Source of the DNA: Diplonema papillatum
Lineage: Eukaryota > Euglenozoa > Diplonemea > Diplonemida > Diplonemidae
Assembly: GCA_030068145.1 (NCBI GenBank)
Contig: JAPJBO010000512.1
Coordinates: 21,001 to 85,000 of the forward strand
DNA: 64,000 nucleotides
Direction of reading: 5' to 3'
Part shown: one piece after another, positions 49,204-59,014 of the stretch
Position numbering within the stretch: position 1 is the stretch's first letter
Layout: the number at the start of each line of letters is the position of its first letter
Position numbers and translations under genes: made by a program
Notes under the pieces: model-generated
Seen by the model: the letters and a program-made list of their open reading frames with translations, nothing else
Databases searched by the model: none
What the model was told of the DNA's origin: nothing

Positions 49204-50300
49204 CTAAAATTTTTGTTTGTGCGCACTAGCGGAACTCACCTGCTTTGGTAAGTTTCATGTAGTACGCTGCCAACTACTAATTCTTAGTACCAACAAATGC
49301 AAGCGAGGGGTAAAATTACGGTGTTGTTCTCGAGAGCGACGGGGTAATAACCTTTGTACAAGTGTTAGTTCTCGTCGGAATAGTATTAATCTTCTAAGAT
49401 CTTCGATCTTATACGACAAAAAAAAAATAACTCTGACGTTTTGTTTCTTGTTGTTGTTGGTTGTTGCGCCCCACCCCTACATGGGCGGGGGGGGCAGGGC
49501 TCGTCTCGGTGCGATGCGATTGGGGTGGTGCGGCCTGCGCAAGAGTGGGGGATTCGGCGAAGGTGCTGGTCGACGGTCTTTTTTTTCTTTTTTAGAGTGC
49601 GAGTTTTTCTGGGGTTCTTGCGTGTTTGCGCTCCGTCGGCGTTGTCCCTTGACAGGGTCAACAAAAAATAAGACGCGTCACTGGCTTACCACGGTTGAAA
49701 CCGGAAAAACGATGAGGGGAAAATGAGGGTGTTTTTCGTTGAACGCTTTGCCCTGGACGGTTGTTTCGTTGGGACAACAGCAGTGGTTTTCCGCTTAGCC
49801 AACAAAATGAAATGGGTTGGTTAAAAAATTTCACGGTTCACAAAAAGAGGTCAAAAAAAAAAACTTTCTCTCGACCGATCTTTTTGCATGGTGAAAGGAG
49901 GGTCGGCAGGTTGTGGCTTCCGACTTGGTGTAGAACTGGGTTTGGGTTTTGTGAGCTTGCTGTAGAGCTATGTGTAGATGGAATTCCTGTGGCGAAAAAA
50001 GAATAGGCGCGATGTTTGTTTGTACGTGCCGGGGGAGGATTAGCCTGTTAGTGAGTGATAGTGAGTGAATATGATCGGTAGGCGAAACTTCTCCCAAACA
50101 CGCTGCCAGCGTTCTCTTTCGTGTTTACAATTAATTGTTATTACGAAAAGGTTTTTCGGCCACACAGGAAAAACACGTAAGGAAACGTCGAGGATGGTGC
50201 GACGCGTTGTAGCCGGAAGAAACAGTATAGCCCACCAAGCTCAGACATTCAAGCCAGCTAGCCTCCTCCTTCGCCACCGTCGCAATTCTTCGACTTGAGA
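49204..50300. other. No supported gene
   Basis: GTGCGCACTAGCGGAACTCACCTGCTTTGGTAAGTTTCATG near 49217 has near-copies at ~53285 and ~54185 (CGCACTAGCGGAACTCACCT), another small repeat. The frames are not convincing. Confidence 0.45.
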
Positions 50301-50308
50301 GGTCTCAT

Positions 50309-50448
50309 CCAATTAGTGGATTTCTAATTAGTGGAGCAATTAACTGTTTAGCGTTATTTAGCGTTATTTGTTCGCAATTTTTAGAGTGAAAGTTCGCTTG
50401 AAACTCCGGGGTTTTGGGAGGTCCACCAATTAGAAATCCACTAATTAG
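50309..50448. mobile_element. AT-rich foldback element carrying a B tail
   Basis: CCAATTAGTGGATTTCTAAT..TAGTGGAGC on the left and GGTCCACCAATTAGAAATCC..ACTAATTAG on the right are inverse over ~29 bases with few mismatches. Between them is AGCGTTATTT twice and a 3'-cut B tail (AGAGTGAAAGTTCGCTTGAA..CCGGGGTTTT, 50380-50416). Confidence 0.7.
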
Positions 50449-50489
50449 AATGCAGTGTGTAACTAAAGTTCCCCAAGATTTGCACAAAA

Positions 50490-50540
50490 ATCAGAAGGTC
50501 CTACTCAGGCAGTCCAGCTTCCCTCACACATTGCATGTGG
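50490..50540 (+). repeat. K repeat end
   Basis: AGAAGGTCCTACTCAGGCAG to CACACATTGCATGTGGCT. Confidence 0.55.
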
Positions 50541-50549
50541 CTCTCAAAA

Positions 50550-50897
50550 AATACTCGACGTAGCTGCTTCGACTTCGAATGGAAGGGAGGAAATATAGAG
50601 GCAAGGGGCAAATACAATACAAACACAAACTGATTTGTTCTTCGCTTACACCACCGTGTGCTGTTTTCTCACTCAGGACGTTGACCTGTTGTGTTTGTGT
50701 GATTTTTCGTGTAGGGGTAGCCCCGCATGACCTCACGTCCGTTCAACACGTGGTTCGGTAGTTACAGCACTTGGGATCCCTTCTAGCGTTATTTGTGGAT
50801 TAGAAGGTAAGTCTCCGGTTGACCGTCTTCTGTTCTTTGTCGGGCAGCATCGTCGAGCATTTCCTTTCAAGCTGGCGCTTATGTAAAAAAAAAAAAG
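50550..50897 (+). repeat. A retroposon carrying a 42-base insertion
   Basis: Full-length A (AATACTCGACGTAGCTGC to A14). Between GATCCCTTCT and GTTCTTTGTC it holds an AGCGTT-type B insert with a repeated CTTCT; other A copies show the intact site. Confidence 0.8.
50785..50826 (-). mobile_element. 42-base B insertion with 5-bp target repeat
   Basis: AGCGTTATTTGTGGATTAGA..GTCTCCGGTTGACCGT, flanked by CTTCT (50780-50784 and 50827-50831). The uninterrupted target GATCCCTTCTGTTCTTTG is present in the A copies at 5400, 35820, 38475, 51735 and 61770. Confidence 0.8.
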
Positions 50898-50899
50898 AA

Positions 50900-51505
50900 C
50901 ATGAAATCAAAGCGGCATAGGGTTGCACGATTGCACCGCATATTTCCAACGTTGGAAAAGACCCCGTTTTAAGTCTGCCCATTTGGCCGCAAGAATAAAA
51001 GAGAGGAAAAGAGGGGGGGGGTGGGGGGAGGGTTCTGCTTGTGTTTCTTTTCCCCCGACGACAACTAGTGTCAGACTAGCCTACCCGAAGGCAGTTGATT
51101 TATTTAGGCAAGTTTACTCTACCGGCGGAAGTTGTTTGGGTTAGCGTCCTTTTTCTTTTTTTTTTTCCTTTCGCTGCTTCCCTTTCCTGCTCTTCTCTTT
51201 GCATTCTTCCGACACGCAAGCTGAAAGGTTCTTGCGTCATGGAGAATACGGCTTCTTCAAGCGAGGGCTGTGTATTGCATGGCTACGCGTCTACAATGCC
51301 ATCTGGTTGCCGAGTGGGGATGACACTTCTGGCGTGACCGATTGTCAATGAAATGATGTGGTTTCGGGAAACAAACAAATATTTCGCTTCGCCGCTGCAA
51401 TACGCCCTGTTGCGGTGTTCTTTTGACGATGATGCATCGAAAAAGCAGACGATGCGAGAGGGCGTTGAATTTCTCAACCGGAAGCAGGGGGGAGAATACA
51501 AAGAA
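50900..51505. other. No supported gene
   Basis: 51050-51150 repeats the 3400-3500 block (CCCGACGACAACT.GTGTCAG, AGGCAAG.TT.CT..CCGGCG). No gene is recognised. Confidence 0.5.
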
Positions 51506-51509
51506 AATA

Positions 51510-51800
51510 TACTCGACGTAGCTGCTTCGACTTCGAATGGAAGGGAGGAAATATAGAGGTAAGAGGCAAATACAATACAAACACAATCTGATTTGTTCTC
51601 CGCTTACACCACCGTGGGTTGTTTTCTCACTCAGGATTTTGACCTGTCGTGTTTGTGTGATTTGTCGTGTAGGGGTAGACCTGCATGACCTCACGTCCGT
51701 TCAACACGTGGTTCGGTAGTTACAGCACTTGGGATCCCTTCTGTTCTTTGTCGGGCAGCATCGTCAAGCATTTCCTTTCAAGCTGGCGCTGACGTAAAAG
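51510..51800 (+). repeat. A retroposon, full length
   Basis: Starts ATACTCGACGTAGCTGC after GAAAAT and ends GCGCTGACGTAAAAGAAAT. Confidence 0.75.
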
Positions 51801-52845
51801 AAATGCGTAGAAACCACGATACGAGGGGGAAGAGGAACGAGGCGCGATATATTATTCGATCTACCCAGTAGAAAACTAGGCAACTTGTGTCAGACTAGCC
51901 CAGGGGTGGTTGGTTCCTTCAGGCAGTCCAAGATGATGGGTTTTTTTTTTTTTTTTTTACTTTTCCGAAGTTTGTGTGTTTTGCCAGGGGTTAAGTTAGG
52001 ATTTTCTTCCAGAAGAACTCTTCGTCTATTTAGCCACCTCAAGACGTCGTAAAACCAGTTCTACCCCTCAAGATGTCGTAAGACCTGTTCTACTCCATTG
52101 GGGCCCAAGTTCTATTCCCAGGTTTTCGGGTTTTGCCGTCACATCCATTGGCTCTTTTCGGTGCAGCAGGGCGGCGCAGAGCGAATAGGCGCACCGGAGC
52201 AGGTACAGGGAAGTGAACAAGCCAGTGTTCGAGCTGGGGCGAATCTCACTTTTTCCCTGTTCCTTTTTCCCAAACCCCGGCTGAAAACTGGGAGAAGCCG
52301 ACCCTAACTTAAATCCTGCTTTTCCGAAGGGGTGGGTTTTGCAAGTTTTTTCCTCTAAGCAACTCTGGCCGAAAGTGTGCGGTGTCGGTGGAGTCGCACC
52401 AAGGCGGTTCATCCTTTGGTTCGTGGTCGTTTTTAGGCTGTTTTTTTTATTTTTCTCTTTCCTTTCTTTATCTGTGGTCTGTGGTGGTTTTGGTGGCCAT
52501 CAGGGATCGCTCACTTGTGTGTCTTTGGTGGGTTAAAAGTGGTCTTCAGTGGGTCGTTAGTCTGGTTTCTGTTGGTAATTTTTTCGACGGTGGGGTTTTT
52601 TTTTTTTGAGTCTCCGGTTTTCAGGGACTAAAGTGCTGGGCACATGAAAGCTTCAGTGCCAGGTCTACCCCAAACAGTGTCGGTTGTAGACTATTTTCCT
52701 TTTTTACATCTCTTTTTTCCCCCTCGTGATCTTCAGTGGTTCCGTGACCATGATCGATCGCTCACTCGTGTCTGTCCGGAGGGCTGACGTGATCATCAGT
52801 CTGGCCTCTAGTGGTAAAGGGACGGGTCGAAAAACAACACCTGTG
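51801..52845. other. No supported gene
   Basis: A short direct repeat, CAAGA(C/T)GTCGTAA.ACC(A/T)GTTCTAC, lies at ~52041 and ~52070. T- and G-rich thereafter; no gene. Confidence 0.45.
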
Positions 52846-52849
52846 TTAT

Positions 52850-52930
52850 TAGAATGCAGGTTCGATTAGGGATCCGGGGTTTTATAGTCTCCGGGTGACC
52901 ATTGTCGTAAAGGTTCCTTCAACGTATAGT
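52850..52930 (-). repeat. B-tail retroposon, type 1
   Basis: AGAATGCAGGTTCGATTAGG..GACCATTGTCG, then AAGGTTCCTTCAACGTATAG. Confidence 0.6.
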
Positions 52931-53028
52931 AGCTTGTCACTTGCACAACCGCGGCGCTGACACAAAACGAATGATGATGATGGGAAGAGAGAAACTGTTT
53001 TCGTTGAACGCAGTGCCTGATCGTTTTT

Positions 53029-53100
53029 TTAGAGTTGTAGTTCGCTTGAGAATCCGGGATTTTAGAGTCTCCGGGTGACCTTCGTCGAATGGGTTTTTAC
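53029..53100 (-). repeat. B-tail retroposon, type 4
   Basis: TTTTTTTAGAGTTGTAGTTC..GACCTTCGTCGAATGGGTTT. The run GTTTTTTT before it and GGGTTTTT after it may be the duplicated target. Confidence 0.6.
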
Positions 53101-53332
53101 GTAAAGCTGGATCCAAGGACGCAAGTGAAAACGCCACGGTTTGCGGCGACGAGCTTCTCATTTCCTCCAACATTTCATGTTTGGTAAAAAAAAAAGGCTC
53201 GAAATCTTGTCAGCCGGCAAGCCGGCTGATCGCGCGCACACTGGTACCAGGGTCCAAAAAATTAGTATGGCACTTTCTTTTGTTTGTGCACACTAGCGGA
53301 ACTCACCTGCTTTTGTCCACCTTGCTTGCGTT

Positions 53333-53405
53333 TTAGAGTTAGAGATTCGCTCGAGATTCACAACCACCTGTCTCGGTGCTTTTCTGCGTCTACGGTTTGA
53401 CCGTT
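53333..53405 (-). repeat. B-tail copy, interrupted
   Basis: AGAGTTAGAGATTCGCTCGA at the tail and GTCTACGGTTTGACCG at the other end, with unrelated bases between. Confidence 0.4.
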
Positions 53406-53699
53406 TGGGGGGTGCGAGGTTGCTGCATGCCAGCGCCCCTTCCCCCGCTCGCAGTGTTCCTCTAGAGAGCTCCTTTTTGAAAGAGACACCTTTTCTTCTG
53501 GTGTGTGCTGTCAAGCGCGCAGGTTAACAGAAAGGCGACTCTTCGCTGCTGAGGAGACTCTCGGTTGACACCTCTAGGGAGAGAGAAATAAAGAGAGAGC
53601 GAGAGAGAACACATAAAACAAGTCAAAGGGTGCCAGCTATATGCGTTCTCGTCGTCATCGCAGCGCGCGCCGACCATACGAGAGAACACATCAAACAAC

Positions 53700-53790
53700 T
53701 CGAAAATAAGGTGTAATGCCCTTATATCCTGGTCAAAACAAATGTGTGCCCTCACATCCCGGTTCGGGATATAAGGGCACCAAATTTGTT
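53700..53790. repeat. Short inverted repeat
   Basis: GTGCCCTTATATCCCG-type phrases in both senses (GCCCTTATATCCTGG at 53717, GGATATAAGGGCAC at 53765) make a ~15-base hairpin stem. Confidence 0.6.
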
Positions 53791-53817
53791 TTGAACCGGG
53801 TTTTTAGGGCAGGTGCA

Positions 53818-54170
53818 TATTGGGTCCAAAATTTGGGTCGGAAACTTGGGTCAAAAATTTGGGTCCAAAATTTTGGTTCAAAATATTGGTACAAAATGTG
53901 GGTCTGACATTTGGGTCAAAAATTTGGTCCAAAATTTGGGTCCAAAATTTGGGTCGGAAACTTGGGTCAAAAATTTGGGTCCAAAATTTTGGTTCAAAAT
54001 ATTGGTACAAAATGTGGGTCTGACATTTGGGTCAAAAATTTGGTCCAAAATTTGGGTCGGAAACTTGGGTCAAAAATTTGGGTCCAAAATTTTGGTTCAA
54101 AATATTGGTACAAAATGTGGGTCTGACATTTGGGTCAAAAGTTTGGTCCAAAATTTGGGTCCAAAGTACG
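53818..54170 (+). repeat. Array of ~13-bp phrases with 103-116-bp super-unit
   Basis: Phrases such as AATTTGGGTCCAAA, AACTTGGGTCAAA and AATATTGGTACAAA alternate. GAAACTTGGGTCAAAAATTT recurs at 53841, 53957 and 54060. The frames stay open on both strands because the phrase lacks stops; translations are monotonous (NLGPKFGSK-like) and I do not regard them as protein. Confidence 0.85.
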
Positions 54171-54179
54171 CCGGCGCTT

Positions 54180-54677
54180 GTTTTTTGCGCGCACTAGCGG
54201 AACTCACCTGCTTTTTGGTAAGTTTCATGCAGTACCACGCTGCCGACTACTAATTTTTGAGAGTGAAAGTTTTTCGTACCAGTAAGTCCAACAAAGCTTT
54301 GCCAACACGAAGAAAATGGGCCTTCACCGTCAGCTGGGCCGCGCTTTGATCCGGAGGGGGTCTCCTGGGAGGGACAGGGGAAAATCTGACGAAAATCAGA
54401 GATTCCTCGATACCAGAGATTGGATCGTGTCAAGCCTAGATTGATGCACGGATCATTCCATTCGCTTTCCAGCTTTCAAAGGGGCATGATTAATCTTCTG
54501 AGATCCAAGAAACCCTCGTCCAGGGCGCTTCATACGGCCTGTTAGCAAGCTGGCGCGTATGTGAAAACGAAAGACAAGATGGGGGGAGGTGGTGGCTGTG
54601 CAAAGGAACTACCGTATAGCATAGGCATATCACTCAGCTGTCCCCGCCACAGGTTTCTCTGATCAGTAGTAGTAGTA
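54180..54677. other. No supported gene
   Basis: Starts with the CGCACTAGCGGAACTCACCT block (also ~49225 and ~53288) and a B-tail head (GAGAGTGAAAGTTTTTCG) at 54258. No gene. Confidence 0.45.
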
Positions 54678-54960
54678 GTAGTCTGCCGAAGCAGCCGAAG
54701 ACATCAGGCGCAGGGGGTAGGTCTTGCTTTACAATTCTCTTCTTCATGGAGACCCGCCCCCGGCAATCCCGACTGCCCAATCACTGTCGAGAAAGGTTTG
54801 TGCCCTATAGTGATGAGGTGGTTGACCAGGCCCCCACGAAGCCTTATACACAACACGGCTACAACACGAGGATGCAGCCCTGCTTAGGTGTGCACTCAGC
54901 CATCACAGGGCCTCAGATCTCGCTACTTGACCTGACACAGCTGCCACCCAGAAGGCCACA
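54678..54960 (+). repeat. F retroposon, 3'-short
   Basis: Preceded by (AGT)n. TCTGCCGAAGCAGCCGAAGA to CACAGCTGCCACCCAGAAGG. ACAGGTTTCTCTGATCA occurs on both sides (54649-54665 and 54958-54974), a clear 17-base direct repeat around the (AGT)n-F block and a good candidate for a retroposition target duplication. Confidence 0.75.
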
Positions 54961-54974
54961 GGTTTCTCTGATCA

Positions 54975-55605
54975 AAAATGTAAATAATGGAACATTCTTT
55001 TTCCTTTCGCAAAATGTGGGTTTGCAACACGTGCTGGGATGTTGATGGGTGCGGTTGCTTTCTATTTCTCTCTTTTTTTTTTTTTTTTTTTTCCAGGGAG
55101 TTTTTCGGAAACTTTTTCCTGGCCGAGAAACCAGGGTTTCGCCGGAAGAAAATGGACTCGCGCGTGTGAAGCCCGTCTGGCGTTATTGCCAACACCAGCC
55201 TGTTCGCCCTCTCAGTGGCACAAGTACAGATCTCCGGGCATGTGTGTGCTTCAAGCTGCTAGGCACCCCGGGAGGGGATGCGCGTGGGCAAAGAAAAGAG
55301 CGCGACATGACCCTGTGCGCATGTCTACTCACCAGCAAGAAAAGAAAAGAAAGAAGAAGGAGGGAAGAGGGAGGGGGGAGCGTGGACAAATTGTGCGGTG
55401 CCGCGAGAGAGACACCAGCGTGGTCTCTACCGCCAAGTCATCGATAGAGTGGCCGGTGCTATGAAAAGAGTCATGAGCAATGGTGGACAGCGGCATACGA
55501 ACGTGGACTCAGTACGAGCTAGTGCAGGAGCAGTCTCGTGCCATCAGGAGGAGCTGGAATTCAGTGGCTCGTTACTTTGGCGGATAGCAGTGTCACGCGT
55601 GATGA
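54975..55605. other. No supported gene
   Basis: Short frames; a T17 run at ~55073. No motif recognised. Confidence 0.4.
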
Positions 55606-55608
55606 ACA

Positions 55609-55867
55609 GAAATACTCGACTCCGAACGGAAGGGAGGAAATATAGAGTCAGAGAGGTGAATGCAGTGCTTTGACTCCGAATGTGGTGTGTTCCTCGCTTG
55701 CACCACCGTGTGTGTTGTTTTCTCACTCAGGACTTTTGACCAGCTGTGTTTGTGTCCGCATGACCTCACGTCCGTTCAACACGTGGTTCGGTAGTGCAGC
55801 ACTTGGGATTCCTTCGGTTCATTGTCTGGCAGCTTTTGTCGAGCATTTCCTACCAAGCTGGCGCTTA
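55609..55867 (+). repeat. A retroposon, rearranged
   Basis: AATACTCGACTCCGAACGGA, then a repeated CTTTGACTCCGAATG block at ~55668 and TTCCTCGCTTGCACCACCGT onwards; GATTTGTCGTGTAGGGGTAG is missing. Ends CTGGCGCTTATTGG. Confidence 0.6.
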
Positions 55868-55935
55868 TTGGAGTGTAAGCTTAAGATGCGGGGTTGAAAG
55901 GCTCCGTGTGACTATTGTTCGCAAAGATTCCTTTA
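55868..55935 (-). repeat. B-tail remnant, type 1
   Basis: GGAGTGTAAGCTTAAGATGC, then GGCTCCGTGTGACTATTGTTC and AAAGATTCCTTTAG. Confidence 0.45.
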
Positions 55936-55939
55936 GCCA

Positions 55940-56845
55940 CATACCGGACGAACTACGATGTATGGGGCGTAGTTAATTCATTGATTCGCGGGTCATCTGC
56001 AAGAGGCCACGGGTGCCGGTGGGTCACCTTCCATGTGTATTCATTCAGCTTCGAGGTGCACATTTGAAAAGATCTGCCACGAAATCTTCAAATGCCCCCC
56101 TCGGTTCCCATTTTCTGACCTACGAAACCCCCCCCCTTTTGAGTATGACCCAAGGTTTGCCTTGAAAAGTCAATTTCCCCAAGATTATCACCCACCCTCT
56201 GTCCGTAGGTGGTTAAGCATCGTATACTAGAATGCGCGTCGGTATCTGCAGTAGTGGCAGTGCGTGTTCTTGCGTGTGTGTGTGTGTCCGTGTTGCTGGT
56301 TGCCGTTTTAGTCGCAAATTGAAGCAGCCTCCTCCTGCTTGTACTGTGCCCGTGATGCGGCTGTTCGCCTTCCGGGCTGGTTCGAAGCTTGAAGTGGTCG
56401 GGTGATTTGAGAACTTCGGTGTGTTTCTCTTTTTTTTTTTTTTCCCCCTCCCCAGCAGTGCTCCCGCTAACCTCACTTTTAGTGAGGAAGCCCAAAAACC
56501 TGGTTTAGCCTTTTTTTTTTTCCTCCCCCGCTAGGCTCTCGCGTTTGGTGCAGGCTATTAGCTTTCTGTGTGGCAGGACCCTCATCTTTTTCTTATTGAG
56601 GAACCCGCTGGACCCCCCCTGGAATATACCCTGTAAAAGTGTTGTTTTTTCTTTTTTTTTTTTTTTTCTCGTTCTCTTCTGTCCTGAAGCTTCGATGTGC
56701 GAAATGCGAGATACGCAGGAGAGAGCGCAGGATGGACGGTGCAACACCTGGCGGGCAGCTCATCGCCTTGCCTTCGGCGGCTGAGTGTACAAGTCTCGCA
56801 ACATCTGGGGTTTAAACTGTCGTGCATCAGACTCGAAAAGACAGG
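55940..56845. other. No supported gene; possible hAT end
   Basis: CAGTGCTCCCGCTAACCTCA at 56456 resembles the start of the hAT element at 59059 (CAGTGTTCCCGCTAAGGCCA) and is followed by a CCTCACTTTTAGTGAGG hairpin. I found no matching second end. Otherwise only T runs and short frames. Confidence 0.45.
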
Positions 56846-56852
56846 CACTTCG

Positions 56853-56957
56853 TTTTTAGAGTTAAAGTTCGCTTGAAATTCCGGGGTTTTAGGGTCTCCG
56901 TGTGACCGGGTTCTCTTCGAGCAAGAAAGGGCTATACGGTTACGGGTTGTATATTTA
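56853..56957 (-). repeat. B-tail retroposon, type 2
   Basis: AGAGTTAAAGTTCGCTTGAA..GGGTCTCCGTGTGACC, then GGGTTCTCTTCGAGCAAGAA and TTGTATATTTAGA, where a D copy begins. Confidence 0.6.
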
Positions 56958-57170
56958 GATGGGGAGAAAACAATACAACTACAAAGTGGGTCTTTTTTAG
57001 AGTGAAACGAAGTCGCTTGAAACTCTTTTTTGTTGAACGCTGACGCCCGCCACTGAACCCAGATTTACCTGTGTTTCGTGTGGGCTACAGCAGATTTACC
57101 TCCTTTGAGCTATCGCAGCTGGCAGTCTCCTCAAGCGTTTCCTACAAAGCGGGTGCTTAATAGAAAAAAA
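56958..57170 (+). repeat. D retroposon carrying a 25-base insertion
   Basis: GATGGGGAGAAAACAATACA to GGTGCTTAATAGAAAAAAA. Compared with the D copy at 18472, GTGGGTCTTTTTTGTTGAA is interrupted by a B-tail end and a repeated TCTTTTTT. Confidence 0.75.
56999..57023 (-). mobile_element. 25-base B insertion with 8-bp target repeat
   Basis: AGAGTGAAACGAAGTCGCTT plus GAAAC, flanked by TCTTTTTT (56991-56998 and 57024-57031). On the minus strand this is the last ~25 bases of the B tail ending at CACTCT, inserted at an A-rich site; the equivalent D copy at 18547 has one TCTTTTTT and no insert. Confidence 0.8.
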
Positions 57171-57765
57171 GAGGGCTTACGCAGATTATCGTCAGACGAG
57201 CCTAGCAGGGTAGGCCTGTCGAGGATCGAGGAACAGGCACCGGAGCACGAGTGTTTTGTTTGTGCGATTTTGACCTGTACGCGTTCAAAGGTTGACCCGC
57301 TGCCAACGTTCCTTTTAAGCGTCATTTGCGACACTTTCCTTGTCCGCCAGATGCAACTGGCCAACCCCATGGAAGAGTGGGGAGAAGAGACAGGAAGGAG
57401 AGTACTTGGCACTTCCCGCGTTGGTATCCCTCTCTTCGCCCTCTCTGTCGTAGGGAGCAACGATACTACGGTAATTCGCGCGAAGAACATTTCCGGAGTT
57501 GGGGCTTGCACTGATAAACGAAGCAACGGACGATCAGCATCAACTGACCAAAGGTGATGAAAATGATAAGGCAAAAGTTTCTTGTTCTTCGCGTGTACAG
57601 GGTATAAACCTCTCTGGGGGGGGGGGTTTCCTGTATTAGCACTTTTTCGTTGGCTTCGTTTTCTCTTTCATGTGCAACCGTTGTTCCGGAAATGTTCCCG
57701 TCAGTACAGATGTACTATTAAGAAAGAAAATGAAAACCCCCGAAAAAAAAGAAAAAGAAAAAAGA
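57171..57765. repeat. Block shared with 18690-18905
   Basis: GAACATTTCCGGAGTTGGGG, GATAAACGAAGCAACGGACG, GATGAAAATGATAAGGCAAA and CCTGTATTAGCACTTTTTCG occur in the same order at 18691 and at 57485. 57171-57480 has short frames without motifs. Confidence 0.65.
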
Positions 57766-58045
57766 AAAAGGCCGCTCCTGGTCCAGGAACGTGACGGTCA
57801 ACCACAGCTTGCAAAGCTTGAGTCGGAGGCAGCACAGTGCCACAACCCCGTCTGCTCTGCCCTGCGGCTGACCGTCTCGACGAGCTTGTGTTCAGCGCGA
57901 GCGCCAAGCCCCAAGGTGCGCCAAGCCTCGATGCTTTAGTTTGGGAAATCGGTAGCCACTTGACTCGTACCGGGCCCGTGGCTCTGCAGTACCGCCGAAT
58001 ACGTGAAGCTTGGCCCCCGTGTAGCAGGCTTTCCCTGGTACCTAG
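57740..58045 (+). repeat. E retroposon
   Basis: An A/G-rich leader, then GGCCGCTCCTGGTCCAGGAA to CAGGCTTTCCCTGGTACC. The AAAATGCGACGGC tail is absent. Confidence 0.65.
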
Positions 58046-58089
58046 TGGGGGAACGAAGAAAGAGAAACTAAAGTTATTACACATTTCTT

Positions 58090-58176
58090 TTGACCATGGA
58101 CGTGGTTCAGGTGGCAAACTGGCAAATGATCATGATTAGAAGGTCCTGCTCGGGCGGTTCAGTTTCCTCACACGTT
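58090..58176 (+). repeat. K repeat end
   Basis: ACCATGGACGTGGTTCAGGT, CAAATGATCATGATTAGAAG, GGTTCAGTTTCCTCACACGT. Confidence 0.55.
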
Positions 58177-58272
58177 GCGAAAAAAAATAATAGAAAATCG
58201 TGATGTACGAATGCCGGAAAATAGTTTCGCTTTTTTTTTTCAACGAGCTTTCGAGGTAAGCCCTAGAATGAG

Positions 58273-58276
<4 letters not shown>

Positions 58277-58307
<31 letters not shown>
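58277..58307 (+). repeat. Short (GA)n
   Basis: About 15 GA units. Confidence 0.9.
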
Positions 58308-58309
<2 letters not shown>

Positions 58310-58750
58310 GGTCTCAGCTGTTCAAGGGGGTGGGTGGGGGGTGGCTGATTCTGTTTAGGCAGGTTTTAAACTACCGGCGTAACACGACCCACTTGTTATG
58401 AAGTTTCGCATGTTCTAAAACGAGTGACACAACGTGGGACGGCGTAACACGCGATCGTGTGGCGATGCCAAACGTTTGCAAGCTACCGGGAGCAGCTGAA
58501 AACGAGCTCGTCGCACCGAAAAGGAAACGGAATCTTCGCTACCTCGTTTGCGCCGTTGTTCCGGGCATGTTTGTCCACGTGTAGAATCACTTGCCATTTC
58601 CATAACAGGCGGGTCGTGTACGTTCTCCCTAGACGACAGCAAGTGGCAGACTGCCCCACCCACGAGGGGTTGGTTCCTAGGTAGGGCTCTCTCCACTGTT
58701 CGTATTGCCTGGGGGGTAAACTTAGTTTACTGTTGGGGGGAAAATCTTAG
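58310..58750. other. No supported gene
   Basis: Short frames only, no recognised motif. Confidence 0.4.
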
Positions 58751-58754
58751 CTCA

Positions 58755-58830
58755 ATGTTTTGGCAGGACACTGCCTCTCATGCATGTTTGATGCTAACAT
58801 CCAGTCTTCTTCGAAGAGAAACTGGTTTTC
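58755..58830. repeat. C repeat copy
   Basis: CAATGTTTTGGCAGGACACT, GTTTGATGCTAACATCCAGT and CTTCTTCGAAGAGAAACTGG. Confidence 0.6.
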
Positions 58831-58915
58831 GGCACTTAAAAGTGGTAGAACTGGTTTTTGACACTTACGGCACCAAGTTAGTAGTGACACAATTTCTTGC
58901 CCGCCGCACATAGGG

Positions 58916-59003
58916 GGAAAGGTTTTTTTTCCCTCTAACCTTGAGCGTCCACATGTGGACCACACGTATTTCCTCTGAGACCGAAAACGGAGCGTAAGCC
59001 CTG
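58916..59003. mobile_element. CACGTG-rich TIR element, right-end fragment
   Basis: GGGGGAAAGGTTTTTTTTCC and CCTTGAGCGTCCACATGTGG lead to GAGACCGAAAACGGAGCGTA and AGCCCTG. The CCGAAAACGGAGCGTAAGCC part is the inverse of the left end of the MITE at 40514. Confidence 0.5.
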
Positions 59004-59014
59004 GCTAGAGGTCT

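Noticed and set aside
53813-54253. 146-codon frame with a regular peptide repeat
   Set aside because: The array phrase has no stop in several phases and strands; no domain and no edges of a gene.
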